Source: Chaetoderma sp. LZ-2023a
Taxonomy: Eukaryota; Mollusca; Caudofoveata; Chaetodermatida; Chaetodermatidae
Length of the DNA: 64,000 nt
NCBI GenBank assembly: GCA_034401795.1
Contig: CM067370.1
Span: forward strand, 50,503,914-50,567,913
Direction of reading: 5' to 3'
Shown here: positions 11,441-20,578 of the stretch, piece after piece
Numbering within the stretch: position 1 is the stretch's first letter
Layout of the letters: every line of letters starts with the position of its first letter
The notes under the pieces: generated by a model
Database searches by the model: none
Told to the model about the DNA's origin: nothing
The model's input: the letters and a program-made list of their open reading frames with translations, nothing else
Translations under genes and position numbers: made by a program

Positions 11441-12589
11441 CTGTCATTTCACAATTGATTCATCCAGCAAACTGTTGCCACGGGAAACAGAGATAGTTAC
11501 AATACCTCCGCTGTCCACACTGAGTCTAAACTCAGTAGGTTCGGACACGCAAGCCGTCAGGTCTACACAGACCTGAATACCACCAAAACAACCAGTAACA
11601 ATTACAACCGGTGAAGTTGACCACAACCGCCAAAAAAAGTTGCCCAACCGCCAAAAATGGCAGAACCGGCAATAACCATCCATAAGTATGTAGGGGAAAC
11701 TACGCCCCTCTAAAATCAGAATCCAATGACATCAAACTGCCATAGGTATTCTCATCAGACCTGGACGATGAAAAATCCACCTCATGGAGAACACAGAAAG
11801 AATGTCATTAGAAACACCACCCGATGGAGCCTATAGGCACAAACCGAGCAGGATAAGGGACACCCTTTCCCTGGACCAATACGCCCACCACGGGCGGACA
11901 CACCCAGTATGTTGTTATTATTCTTTTAATTCTACGCTGGTCTTAAGAATCAATCTCTTCAGCCAGCTTATATGTTTCTACGCATTTTTGGCGATGTCAT
12001 CACCATCGCCATAGACGTCACACATTGGCGTCATACCCATTGTCATCATCTCACATCTTTTAAAGATGCTCTTCAATATGGCACCTCTACGTGGACTTCA
12101 GCACAAATAAAAGAACAACAAAGACGCATAACTCACAGAGTTGTTGTGCTTCTTTATTTTATTCATTTTATTTTTTCAAAACAAATTTTGAAACAAAAAT
12201 TTACATAACTTCAATATCTAACCAGTTTTGATTTTAACTGTGTAACTGTGATACATAATTCACCGTTGAATACACCAAACCATCTAGACTGGGTAAGGAT
12301 GTCCCACACACACCTTGTCTATCAGTCCAAACACCCACACCATAGTTGCCATATCAGAACAAAGTGGAACCCAAGAATGCCCACTCCCAGTTGAGAAAAC
12401 TTCGTCTCTGATGAGTTCCGCTCAAGGAACGAAACGCCATGAAGTCTGAATCAAAAACAGTGAGGACCACTCATGATCATTACCCGTCCAAGCAGGCAAA
12501 AAATCTCCACTAAAGGAGCAATACCTCTGTGATCTTGACCTTCAGAAACCCTTGGAAATCTTTTACCGGAATGACCTACAACCGGTAAA

Positions 12590-12800
12590 TAATCCTGAAC
12601 CGCCAAAAAGTTTTTTCAACCGCCAAAATGGACACAACTGGTAAAAAAACTCACAACCGGTAAAAATGACCACAACCGCCAACAAAATAGCTCGACCGCC
12701 AAAAATGGCTGAACCGGCAAAAAACTTACAACCGGCAAAAAAGTCACAACCACCAAAAAACTGTCACAGGCCACCAAAACAGGTCAACCGGTAAAATGTT
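12590..12800. repeat. ACCGCCAAAA / ACCGGTAAAA short tandem array
   Basis: Roughly a dozen units alternate ACCGCCAAAAA and ACCGGTAAAAA, separated by short linkers such as TGACCACA. The two unit types differ at the CC/GT position. The same array occurs inverted at 63350-63640 and in reduced form at 11600-11680. Repeated sites just upstream of a TATA box could bind a protein; this is inferred. Confidence 0.7.
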
Positions 12801-12912
12801 TGACCAGGCCACCAAACCCCCCAAAATTGCAAACGGGGAAACCACCAATCTGGTTCTTTTCTGTCCATATATAGTCAAGATCGACTCAATCCACAGGCTC
12901 GCCCAGGAAGGG

Positions 12913-12920
12913 TATAAAAG
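12913..12920 (+). promoter_or_regulatory. TATA box in LTR-like repeat copy 2
   Basis: TATAAAAG in the same context as 11325 ('GGAAGGGTATAAAAGGGAAG'). Confidence 0.5.
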
Positions 12921-13045
12921 GGAAGAAAATTCCAGTCCAAATCATTCAGACTTTTGGTCTCACATCGAGACCAAGCGTCAGGGTTAACAACCTTCGACGA
13001 GTAGCTCATATAACTGACTATGTTGTTATCATCTCTCTTGTTTAA

Positions 13046-13690
13046 AATTACCGACCAAATGGAAAATAAACTCATCATCACATTTTGTCATATTGTCCAA
13101 ATTCAGTAGAAAAAGTGACTAACACCTCAGAGTCATTGTCAGAGCCAGTAGCATCACAAGCCTCAGCTTTAGATCATAGAGAGATAAAAATGTCGCCCCC
13201 CCCCCCCCCCCCCTCCCCAGTCTGTTGACTTTGGACGACTGTCTTTTGGATGAGACCAACACTTTATCTTTCCCCTTAATCTAAGGCAATTTCGAGGATG
13301 GAGACACAATGGATCTCTATGCTTTCAAGGGTTCCTCAGGCGTGTCAAGTACGAGCCCTTCAAAATTATATCCACTAAAGTAGCTCTCGATTCTGTATCC
13401 ATTCTTTTGAAGTTCTCGTGTCAAAGAGAGTGGAGGCCGATTTGCGATTTCCTCCTGCTGCTGCTGCTGAAGCAGCTAATAACAATGGCGGACCTCGGCA
13501 AAAAGTTTTAAAAGTTCCATCCAACAATAGAACAATATTCCGATGTTATCACTAGTCCATTCTTATGAAATTTGTCAGTAATAGCAGGGTTACCAATTGA
13601 TATTCAATTCTGAACCCATGAATGAAATGGTGCCGAGTATATACACTGATTATTCAGATTTAAAGTTTCCAAAAACTAAAACAAGGCTTT
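13046..13690. other. Unassigned segment with poly-C tract
   Basis: A run of about 18 C at 13196-13213, then a CTGCTGCTGCTG tract near 13451. Parts read open for short distances on the plus strand but no domain is recognised. It could be internal sequence of the element carrying the upstream LTR-like repeat; unproven. Confidence 0.35.
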
Positions 13691-13703
13691 CTCATTAACG
13701 CGT

Positions 13704-15290
13704 TTAACATTCATGGCTTTCACAGGCATGCACATTCTCTCTCATGGAATACAAAGAATTTGATTGATGGTATACTCTAACACGGAAGGCACACAGTGTT
13801 TTTCTCACATGCTGTTTTTTGCACTTTTTGCAGAACAATAGGTAAATTACATTGCAGGTTTTTAAGTTGCCTATCATCTTGCATCTATAGTAGTAGCCAG
13901 TGTTGTGACTCTTAAAAAAGCACATTTTGATCATGATTATGCAGATGTTGCAATTCTTGGTTTGTGTATGCTTCAAAGGGGTTGCAGTAAACAGGGCTGT
14001 CCTCTTGATTACAGTAGCTAAATGTGCCCTGAAAATTTTACCCCCAGTGTGGAGTTTCTGCTGTAGCTCAGAGAAGGCGAGGCAACATCTGGCATTAGAT
14101 TCCAATAGGGGCCTGTATAATGCTGGGAAAGTGTCTGTGAAGATACTAGTATCTGTACTTGTGGCGTCGCTAATGAAGAAGGTTCGATTCCTATTCAAGT
14201 ACTTTTTCTCTGGGCTGGTCGTATTACTCTTTTGATATAGAATTTCTGTTGTATCTATTGCTAGAGCTTTATGGTCGCTGGATCTATTTAGACACACTGC
14301 CGGTAGCCCCTGGCTGAGAAGTGATTTATTTAACTCTTGCCTTGTTTCATGAATTTCTCAGTGTTGGTGCAGATTTTGTGCAGTCTGAGGAATTTCCCAT
14401 GTGGACTCGCATTCTTGCAAGATGGTGGGTGGGCCGAGCTGTATTCTAGATATGTATGGGTATGGGTCAGCTCGGTGAAGAAATGGATCTTGTTAGCTGT
14501 AAGCAAAACGAGTGTGTCCAAGAAGCTAAAACTAATTTTGTAGGCTTCTGATGTCAATTTGGTGCTGTGGTGTCAGCTATTCATGTAGTCTGTAAAATTC
14601 TTTAGGTCAGTTTCTCCATGTTCCTATACCATGAAGATATCATAAATGTATCTCAGATAGAGAGCTGGTTGTGCTGGAGCATTTGACGAGAAGTCTTCTA
14701 GGTCCACCATGAATATGCATGCATAATGTGCATGCTGCTTTACTGCCCTTTGCAGTGGCCCTTACCTGTAGCTACATGTAGTGGTCACTGTGGAACTTGA
14801 AGGTGTTGTATTCTAGCACCAATTTTAGAAGATAGAGAAGAACTCTTGGAGATAGTTTGCGTGTGATACTGTGTCTGCGTATGAAAGGTCATTATTGGCG
14901 TTAGGCATTCCCTGTAAGCTACATGTATGTTGGAGTACAGTGCAGTGACATCCATGGTGGCCAATAGCGCACCGGCAGGAGGTGCGCCATAGGCCTGAAC
15001 TTTTTGATGTCACATGTTGTTTTATGTGTTCATCCATGAAACTAGTGATAAGTTCAGATGGGCAGCCATTGCTACCAACTATTGGTCGGCCCTGTATCAG
15101 AACGTTCTTACGTTCTTTATGAATTTTTGGCAAGAGATAGAATCTAGCAGTCCCCAGGCTGGTTTGGGTATCAGCTGTTGCAATTTCTGCCAGTTGGTCT
15201 AGGAGTTTTGTGACTAGTTTGACATTCAAGTCAGTTCTGTCCGATTCCAATTTCATCCGTCTGTTCAACTATTTGTTTGAAACATCTCCT
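13704..15290 (-). pseudogene. Penelope-like element ORF: reverse transcriptase plus GIY-YIG endonuclease, decayed
   Basis: Reading on the minus strand, 15268-14825 encodes the RT N-terminal block 'RFYLLPKIHKERKNV' and 'GRPIVGSNGCPSELITSFMD', a hallmark of Penelope-like RTs. Near 14700-14640 the catalytic block reads 'RYIYDIFMV', where YIDD is expected, followed by an in-frame TAG where Trp is usual. 14557-14330 gives the thumb ('YLEYSSAHPPSCK', 'GKFLRLHKICT'), and 14297-13704 ends with a GIY-YIG-like block ('CNVIYLLFCKKC'). Frameshifts, the stop and the lost catalytic Asp show it is dead. The 5' part is missing before the DIRS element begins at 15412. Family assignment is firm; the remnant is partial. 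Confidence 0.85.
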
Positions 15291-15411
15291 AAACCGCTTG
15301 AAACACTTTAGCGAAATTTTACCTGAAGGATCCTATGGTGGTAGGTTACAGATCTTCGCTTCAGAATTTTGATTTGCTGATTTTTAGCTCACCTGGATAG
15401 AACATAACAAG

Positions 15412-15592
15412 TTCTCCTTCGATCAATACTCACCATTCTGTTACTTCTGATATACAGCTGGCCCTGACAGCGGCTCTAGGATTATAGACTTAGAAAGCTT
15501 TACCGACTCCTGGGAACCGGGTACTCGGCTCCCAACTGCCGAGTACCCGTTTACCATAGAGCTCATTCTTGTTTGCATAGCAACAAGAGCAA
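15412..15592 (+). repeat. Left inverted terminal repeat of DIRS copy 1
   Basis: Begins TTCTCCTTCGATCAATACTC and includes 'AGCGGCTCTAGGATTATAGA'. Its inverted partner is at about 22055-22268. It contains a strong internal hairpin, CGGGTACTCGGC...GCCGAGTACCCG (about 15518-15549). The right ITR extends further at its outer edge, the normal DIRS asymmetry. Confidence 0.92.
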
Positions 15593-16497
15593 TACATGCT
15601 TTTTGCATTAAGGATTTTAGTGGTTTTTTTGTGAAACAAAAGATCTAAGTCTTTAATTTGTGATAGTTTGTGTGTTCGTGAAAGGATTAACTAAGGACTA
15701 TGGAGCATACCGCTGAAGATAACCAGGTTGTATCGTTCTTTATTATCCATAGTTAAAAGACTTAGGTCTCTAAATTTCGTTGTGTCGCATGTTCCAATTT
15801 CTGACCCCATAGAATCTGGGACGTGTGCTAACAACGATATATGCCAGACGATCGCCTTCTTTAAACCCCAACAGGCGATCGGCAGATATGAAAATAGGTG
15901 TTTGCTACGGTATTTCTAACACGAATATCGGCTGACGTCGTTCTCCGTAGAATCCGAGCGGGTGACGTCACACCCGGTCGCTCGGATGTTTATGTGAAGA
16001 AAAATTTTTTCATTAATTCGCGCATCTTGTTCTGGGTGCTGCGTACTAAAAATGGTACCGGAAACTTTAGAATGATCAAGTTTACGTGCGATCACGATCG
16101 GTTTGCAATGATCGGTGGTTTCAAAATTCTTGAGTAGATGCGTGGTCTGCGGTTTTACCGTGTGATACAGCAGTTTGTTATACATTTTGTTGTTTTCTTC
16201 ACATATCGTGATGCTTTCGTTAGGAGTATAATTTATATTGATTAGTAAATATACCCCGAATGCTATGCGATATGATTCCTGGAGCCGTTACACATCCTGG
16301 AGGATCTAATATGGGTGTGTTGATGCCCGCCGCGTTCTTGTCGTCATAATCAATGCGATCGTTGTTGTAACGTGGCGGGGTGGGGTGCGGGGAGGTTACG
16401 GTTAATTTATGAGTCAAAATTATTTGAAAATTAATTGTCTGCCTTCCATCCGGGTCTCGTTCCGCTTGTTTATTGTAGGTTTGTGCTTATTTTATAG
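15593..16497 (+). other. 5' leader of DIRS copy 1
   Basis: Non-coding leader between the ITR and the gag-like frame. It contains a hairpin (15952-15987) and ends in an intron-acceptor-like stretch, 'GTGCTTATTTTATAG', immediately before the conserved gag reading frame. The corresponding region of copy 2 (about 32070-32962) is alignable but diverged. Confidence 0.6.
15952..15987. promoter_or_regulatory. CRE-containing hairpin in DIRS leader
   Basis: ATCCGAGCG and CGCTCGGAT form a perfect 9-bp stem around a loop containing TGACGTCA (15963-15970), a consensus cAMP-response element. Copy 2 keeps GGTGATGTCACACCC but loses the stem. A transcriptional role is inferred. Confidence 0.4.
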
Positions 16498-18360
16498 GCC
16501 AAGCCAGCCCCGCCATCATGTGACGAATGCCATAAATTTGTCCGTGTAATGTTCAAGGACCATGCTTGTTTTAGGTGTTCCCTGTGTAATATAGATCATA
16601 GGTGTAATGTTTGTGCAGTGTGGTCCGTCGAAATGATGGTTAAGTTCCTTGCCCAGAAGGACTTGGCTGGGTCTGACGCGGGGTCAGGCGGTCCGAGACG
16701 AAATCGTGGAGCGCCCGGTTCGGCCGGTGGGGGTGCTCCACGTCCCCAGCTGGAGGTGGCGGAGATGGCACCGCCGGCGTGGTTTGGTCCGGCTATGCAG
16801 GGTTTTCTGCATAGCGTTCTGCCCACGCTGGTGTCGTCCCTGCTACCAAAGGTTGGGGGGCAGTTTCTCCCCATGCCTGGTACGGATCCTGTCCTCGGAC
16901 AGGATTCTGGACTGGTTACCGAGGGGGCCGTCTCGTACGGCCCCCTGGCGGTCCCGTCTGGCTTCGGCCAGACGGGTTCTGTCTCTCTGCGGCCACCTCC
17001 GGGTGGTCCAGTAGCGGTGGCCGGTCCGTCAGGTGTGGGAGCCGTCCGCCAGGACGGCTCCACGGTTGACTCGTCTAGTGACGGCTCTTCGGAGTCTGAA
17101 GACGAGGAGGCCGAGGAGGAGAGGTTGCTGCGGCCCATGAAGCCGCAGGTGGAGAATATGGAGGTTGATTCCGTCCTGGACGGAACCGGCCTCCATTTGT
17201 CTGGTTTGGCGCAAGCCAGGTCAGCGGCTCCGCCTGCGGCTGAGGCCAATCCGTTACCGTGCACCGGTTCCGGGCGGCTTGGTTTGTCACCAGCCGTCAC
17301 GGGAACGGGTGTGCCGGGCCAGGCGTGGTACTCACCTATCTCGCCTGGTCCGGCAGCCGGACGTGGGGTGCCGTTGGCGCCCGTGTCCGGCTACGGTTCC
17401 GCGACTGCTACGGGTCCGTACGGTTTTCCGTGCGGACCTACCCCATGGACCGGAGTGTTCCATGGGGTGGCGGCGGAACCGTGTGGTAGCGGAGTGCCTG
17501 GCGTGTCAGCCGTGGCTCCTTGCCGGGAGGCCGTGGCTGGCAGACCCGTGAGCACGTCAACGGGTGACGTGTTTGCGGGGGTGTCTTCGTCGGAGGTAGA
17601 TTGGTCGGATGCTCTGGCATGGCTAGCCAGGGTTGACCCGTCTGTGGTTTCGGCCACGGCCGATGAAGATGCGCCCCGTCCGTCGGTTGCATCGATTAGG
17701 ACGGGGATTTTGCCCGCGGCCCGGATCCAGTCAGTGGGACTGGATCCACGGTTCATAGATTTGTTGGATGCTATTTATAGCAAACAACTAATGACCAAGG
17801 GTCAGCTCCCTGCGGCCTCCAGGGAGGTGCGGGCAAGATGTCGTATTCCGCGGGGGGAATACGACAGGTATGGTGTAGTCCCGTCGGTCACGGCGCGAGT
17901 GACGAAGTCCAGGAGGCAAATGGTCATTGACCATATGCGTCCGGCTACGGCAGTCAGGGAGCGTCTTCTTGGGACGCCCCTGACAGGGCCTAGCATCTTC
18001 GGTGGCCAAGCGCGGGCCATCTTAGAGGACACCGCCAGTATCGCGCAGAATCGGTTAGCGGTAAACTTACAGCTAGAGCTAGTGCGGCAAGCGCACGCAC
18101 TAGGGGCTGTGGGGAAACCGCTAACGGGACAGCCTTCAAAGAAGCAGAAGAAGCATAAGGGCAAGGCGAAAGCCAGGCCTGTTGCGACTTCTGCTTCAGC
18201 TGGGTTTTCAGAGCCGCCGCCGGCGAAGAAGCCCAGGAAGGTTGTAGAGGCGCCTACCCTCCCCAATGTTGCTCCTGACCGCCCTAGGGGCGGGAAGGGC
18301 AAGGGGAAGGGTAAGGGTAAGGCCTCAAAGGGCGGACAGAAGGGGCCGAAGCGTACCTGA
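16498..18360 (+). CDS. DIRS gag-like protein (ORF1)
   Basis: The frame is open from 16498 (after an AG at 16496-16497) to a TGA at 18358-18360; the first ATG is at 16549 and gives 603 residues. Upstream of that ATG the frame encodes 'AKPAPPSCDECHKFV', conserved in copy 2 where the ATG itself is replaced by GCA, so the true start is probably upstream or supplied by splicing. The N-terminus has a Cys-rich block, CDECH then CFRCSLC and CNVC, which could be a zinc-binding fold. The middle is rich in Gly, Pro, Ser and Val with an acidic stretch (SEDEEAEEE). The C-terminus is very basic (KKQKKHKGKAKA, then repeated GKGKGK), as expected for nucleic-acid binding. It probably coats element RNA. The last ~95 bp overlap the RT frame. 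No sequence-level match to retroviral Gag was recognised; the name follows position. Confidence 0.8.
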   Translation, partial: AKPAPPSCDECHKFVRVMFKDHACFRCSLCNIDHRCNVCAVWSVEMMVKFLAQKDLAGSDAGSGGPRRNRGAPGSAGGGAPRPQLEVAEMAPPAWFGPAMQGFLHSVLPTLVSSLLPKVGGQFLPMPGTDPVLGQDSGLVTEGAVSYGPLAVPSGFGQTGSVSLRPPPGGPVAVAGPSGVGAVRQDGSTVDSSSDGSSESEDEEAEEERLLRPMKPQVENMEVDSVLDGTGLHLSGLAQARSAAPPAAEANPLPCTGSGRLGLSPAVTGTGVPGQAWYSPISPGPAAGRGVPLAPVSGYGSATATGPYGFPCGPTPWTGVFHGVAAEPCGSGVPGVSAVAPCREAVAGRPVSTSTGDVFAGVSSSEVDWSDALAWLARVDPSVVSATADEDAPRPSVASIRTGILPAARIQSVGLDPRFIDLLDAIYSKQLMTKGQLPAASREVRARCRIPRGEYDRYGVVPSVTARVTKSRRQMVIDHMRPATAVRERLLGTPLTGPSIFGGQARAILEDTASIAQNRLAVNLQLELVRQAHALGAVGKPLTGQPSKKQKKHKGKAKARPVATSASAGFSEPPPAKKPRKVVEAPTLPNVAPDRPRGGKGKGKGKGKASKGGQKGPKRT

Positions 18361-20578
18361 GGGTACGAAAGCTCCCTTCATATCCGCCTGGACCGCGCCT
18401 GTGCGACAGGAACAGCGGTGCCAGTTATACCCGTCGTGCCTAGAACGAAATGGTTCTCACTCTCTCTCGTTAAGAAAGGGGGGGGGGGGGCGGACTGCGA
18501 GCCGGACAACCCCGTTAGACGTCGAGGCGTCTATGGTGGGTGGAAGGCTCATGCGTTTCGTCGAGGCCTGGCGAGGTGTGACGTCAGACAGTCTGGTCCT
18601 GGGATGGTTATCCCAGGGTTACATGCCGGAGTGGTGGGACTTTCCGCCACAAAATCTGTCTTTGGCACCTGTCTGGACACCCGTACCAAGGGAGCCAGAC
18701 AAGTTAGAAGCCGTTCAAAAGGAAGTGTCGGGTTTGCTTCTGAAGGGAGCAATAAAACCAGCAAACCGAAACACTCCAGGCTTCTATTCAAACATGTTCC
18801 TTGTCCCCAAGAGCACAGGGGGATGGAGACCCATACTCAATCTCAGGCCATTAAATTGGTTTATCCATACGCCTCGGTTCCAGATGGAAACGCCGAGGTC
18901 GGTAATGGCGGGATTGAGGAAAGGAATGTGGTGTGTATCGATCGATCTGAAAGATGCATATTTCCACATTCCTATGAATCGGAGTTGGCACAGGTTTCTG
19001 AGATTTGCGTTTCAGAATCAAGTATGGGAGTTTACAGTTCTCCCGTTCGGCCTGTCGACAGCTCCGAGGGTTTTCACAAGAGTGGTCCTTGCGGTGACAG
19101 CGTTTCTCAGAAAAGAGAACGTGGCGCTACACACCTACATAGACGACTGGCTGCTCAAGGCAGACTCGGCAGCCAGGTTGAACGTGGATACTGCTCTGAC
19201 TCTGAAGTTACTTTCAGATCTAGGCTGGATAGTCAACGAGGAGAAATCCGAGTTGACGCCCACTCAACATTTCGTTTATTTGGGGATGCGATTCGACCTC
19301 GAGGAGGGCAGGGTTTACCCGTCAGAGCCCAGAGTGGTGTCTCTGTTAGCCATCCTCAGGAGTTTTCGAGTGGGAAACCACATTCAGGCGAGGCGGTTCC
19401 TTCAGATGCTGGGTATCATGGTCTCCATGGAGCAGGTTATCCCGTACGCTGCTCTAATGCGAAGGCCTATCCAGTTGTATCTGATGTCTCTGTGGAAACA
19501 GAGAACAGAACCCCTGTCAAAACTGGTGCCAGTTTTGGAGCCGATAATATCGCATCTTCTCTGGTGGAAACAGCGTCAGAATCTCCTATTAGGGGTTTCG
19601 CTGCACCTACCCCACCCCCAGCTGTCCGTCTACACGGATGCATCGCTGGAAGGGTGGGGTGCCTGCCTGGGAGAACACCAGGTCTCGGGCACATGGACTC
19701 TCCCGGAGAGTCAGCTGCATATCAATCTGTTGGAAATGATGGCAGTGGAACTGGCGTTGGAAGAGTTCCTTCCGATGATCAGGGGCAAGGTGATATTGAT
19801 ACGGTCGGACAATTCGACAGTAGTATCATATATAAATCGCCAAGGCGGGACCAGGTCGCCCACCCTGTGCATCAGGGTGTGGCACTTGATTCAATGGTGC
19901 AGGAATTACTCGGTTGTTTTGAAAGCAGCTCATATTCCTGGCCGATTGAACATTCTGGCGGATGCTTTGTCTCGCAGACAGAGAATTTTGCCAACAGAAT
20001 GGTCCCTCAACCCTCCGGTTCTGCGACGGATCTTCGAGCATTGGGGCAAACCCAACGTGGACTTGTTCGCCACAAAGGAAAATGCTCAAATCATGACATA
20101 TGTCTCGCCGATTCCAGATCCAAATGCCGTCGATACAGACGCTCTGGCGATAAGCTGGAGAGGGATGCACGCTTACGCGTACCCACCCACCATTCTTCTA
20201 CCGAAGGTATTGGTGACGGTCAGGGAGGAACCGTGTCTCGTCCTGCTAATAGCGCCGTATTGGCCGAGCAGGGCGTGGTTCACGGATCTTCTAGATCTGC
20301 TGGTGGAAAATCCTGTGCAGTTGCCCGAGATTCCGAACATAATCTCCCAGGCCAAGGGACGCTTCCTACACGAGCGTCCCGAAATGTTCAAATTGACTGC
20401 GTGGATGTTGTCAAACAACGTTCCACGTCGGAAGGCTTTTCTCGACAGGCTGCTGATTTCATCGCGGCTGCGAGAAGGAGGTCAACCTTCAAGTCATATA
20501 ACAACAAGGTTAACAGATTTGCAGACTGGTGTGAAGAAAAGGGTATTGATACCTTTCAATCCACTATTCAGCAAATAG
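18266..20578 (+). CDS. DIRS reverse transcriptase / RNase H (with possible methyltransferase-like C-terminus)
   Basis: 770 codons from the ATG at 18266. RT block: 'GFYSNMFLVPKSTGGWRP', 'SIDLKDAYFHIPM' and the catalytic YIDD at residues 291-294. RNase H follows: YTDAS (Asp458), INLLE (Glu490), RSDNS (Asp515) and DALSR (Asp566), so all expected acidic residues are present. After that comes a conserved DIRS C-terminal block ('NVDLFATKENAQ', 'YAYPPTILLPKVL', 'LIAPYWPSRAWF'), where a Dam-like methyltransferase domain has been reported for this group; I cannot confirm its catalytic motif. It would copy element RNA into DNA and remove the RNA strand. The frame is +1 relative to gag, so the real start may be the ATG or a frameshift near the gag end. 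A run of 13 G at 18478-18490 lies early in the frame. The last ~140 bp overlap the recombinase domain. Confidence 0.92.
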   Translation: MLLLTALGAGRARGRVRVRPQRADRRGRSVPEGTKAPFISAWTAPVRQEQRCQLYPSCLERNGSHSLSLRKGGGGRTASRTTPLDVEASMVGGRLMRFVEAWRGVTSDSLVLGWLSQGYMPEWWDFPPQNLSLAPVWTPVPREPDKLEAVQKEVSGLLLKGAIKPANRNTPGFYSNMFLVPKSTGGWRPILNLRPLNWFIHTPRFQMETPRSVMAGLRKGMWCVSIDLKDAYFHIPMNRSWHRFLRFAFQNQVWEFTVLPFGLSTAPRVFTRVVLAVTAFLRKENVALHTYIDDWLLKADSAARLNVDTALTLKLLSDLGWIVNEEKSELTPTQHFVYLGMRFDLEEGRVYPSEPRVVSLLAILRSFRVGNHIQARRFLQMLGIMVSMEQVIPYAALMRRPIQLYLMSLWKQRTEPLSKLVPVLEPIISHLLWWKQRQNLLLGVSLHLPHPQLSVYTDASLEGWGACLGEHQVSGTWTLPESQLHINLLEMMAVELALEEFLPMIRGKVILIRSDNSTVVSYINRQGGTRSPTLCIRVWHLIQWCRNYSVVLKAAHIPGRLNILADALSRRQRILPTEWSLNPPVLRRIFEHWGKPNVDLFATKENAQIMTYVSPIPDPNAVDTDALAISWRGMHAYAYPPTILLPKVLVTVREEPCLVLLIAPYWPSRAWFTDLLDLLVENPVQLPEIPNIISQAKGRFLHERPEMFKLTAWMLSNNVPRRKAFLDRLLISSRLREGGQPSSHITTRLTDLQTGVKKRVLIPFNPLFSK

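Larger units (their letters stand above)
11138..11966. mobile_element. 829-bp element with 60-bp terminal inverted repeats
   Basis: The left end 11138-11197 (begins CTGGCTGAAGAGATCGATTC) and the right end 11907-11966 are inverted copies of each other with only about four differences; both include 'AGAATTAAAAGAATAATAAC'. The interior carries a TATA-containing segment shared with the repeats at 12.8 kb and 63.1 kb, and a short ACCGCCAAAA run. No convincing target duplication and no transposase are visible. Superfamily unknown. Confidence 0.75.
12190..13045 (+). repeat. LTR-like repeat, copy 2 (fuller)
   Basis: Runs from about 'TAACTTCAATATCTAACCAG' through a conserved ~390-bp block ('AGTTCCGCTCAAGGAACG' and others), an array of ACCGCCAAAA/ACCGGTAAAA words, the TATA box and the leader ending near 'GTTGTTATCATCT'. 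The window's last ~900 bp are its reverse complement. About 850 bp long, so compatible with a solo LTR, but no TG...CA boundaries or target duplication were established. Confidence 0.65.

Noticed and set aside
16596-17300. 234-codon minus-strand open frame
   Set aside because: Lies opposite the GC-rich gag ORF, has no recognised motif and is not kept in copy 2; a shadow frame.
17802-18302. 166-codon minus-strand open frame
   Set aside because: Opposite the basic gag tail; compositional artefact.
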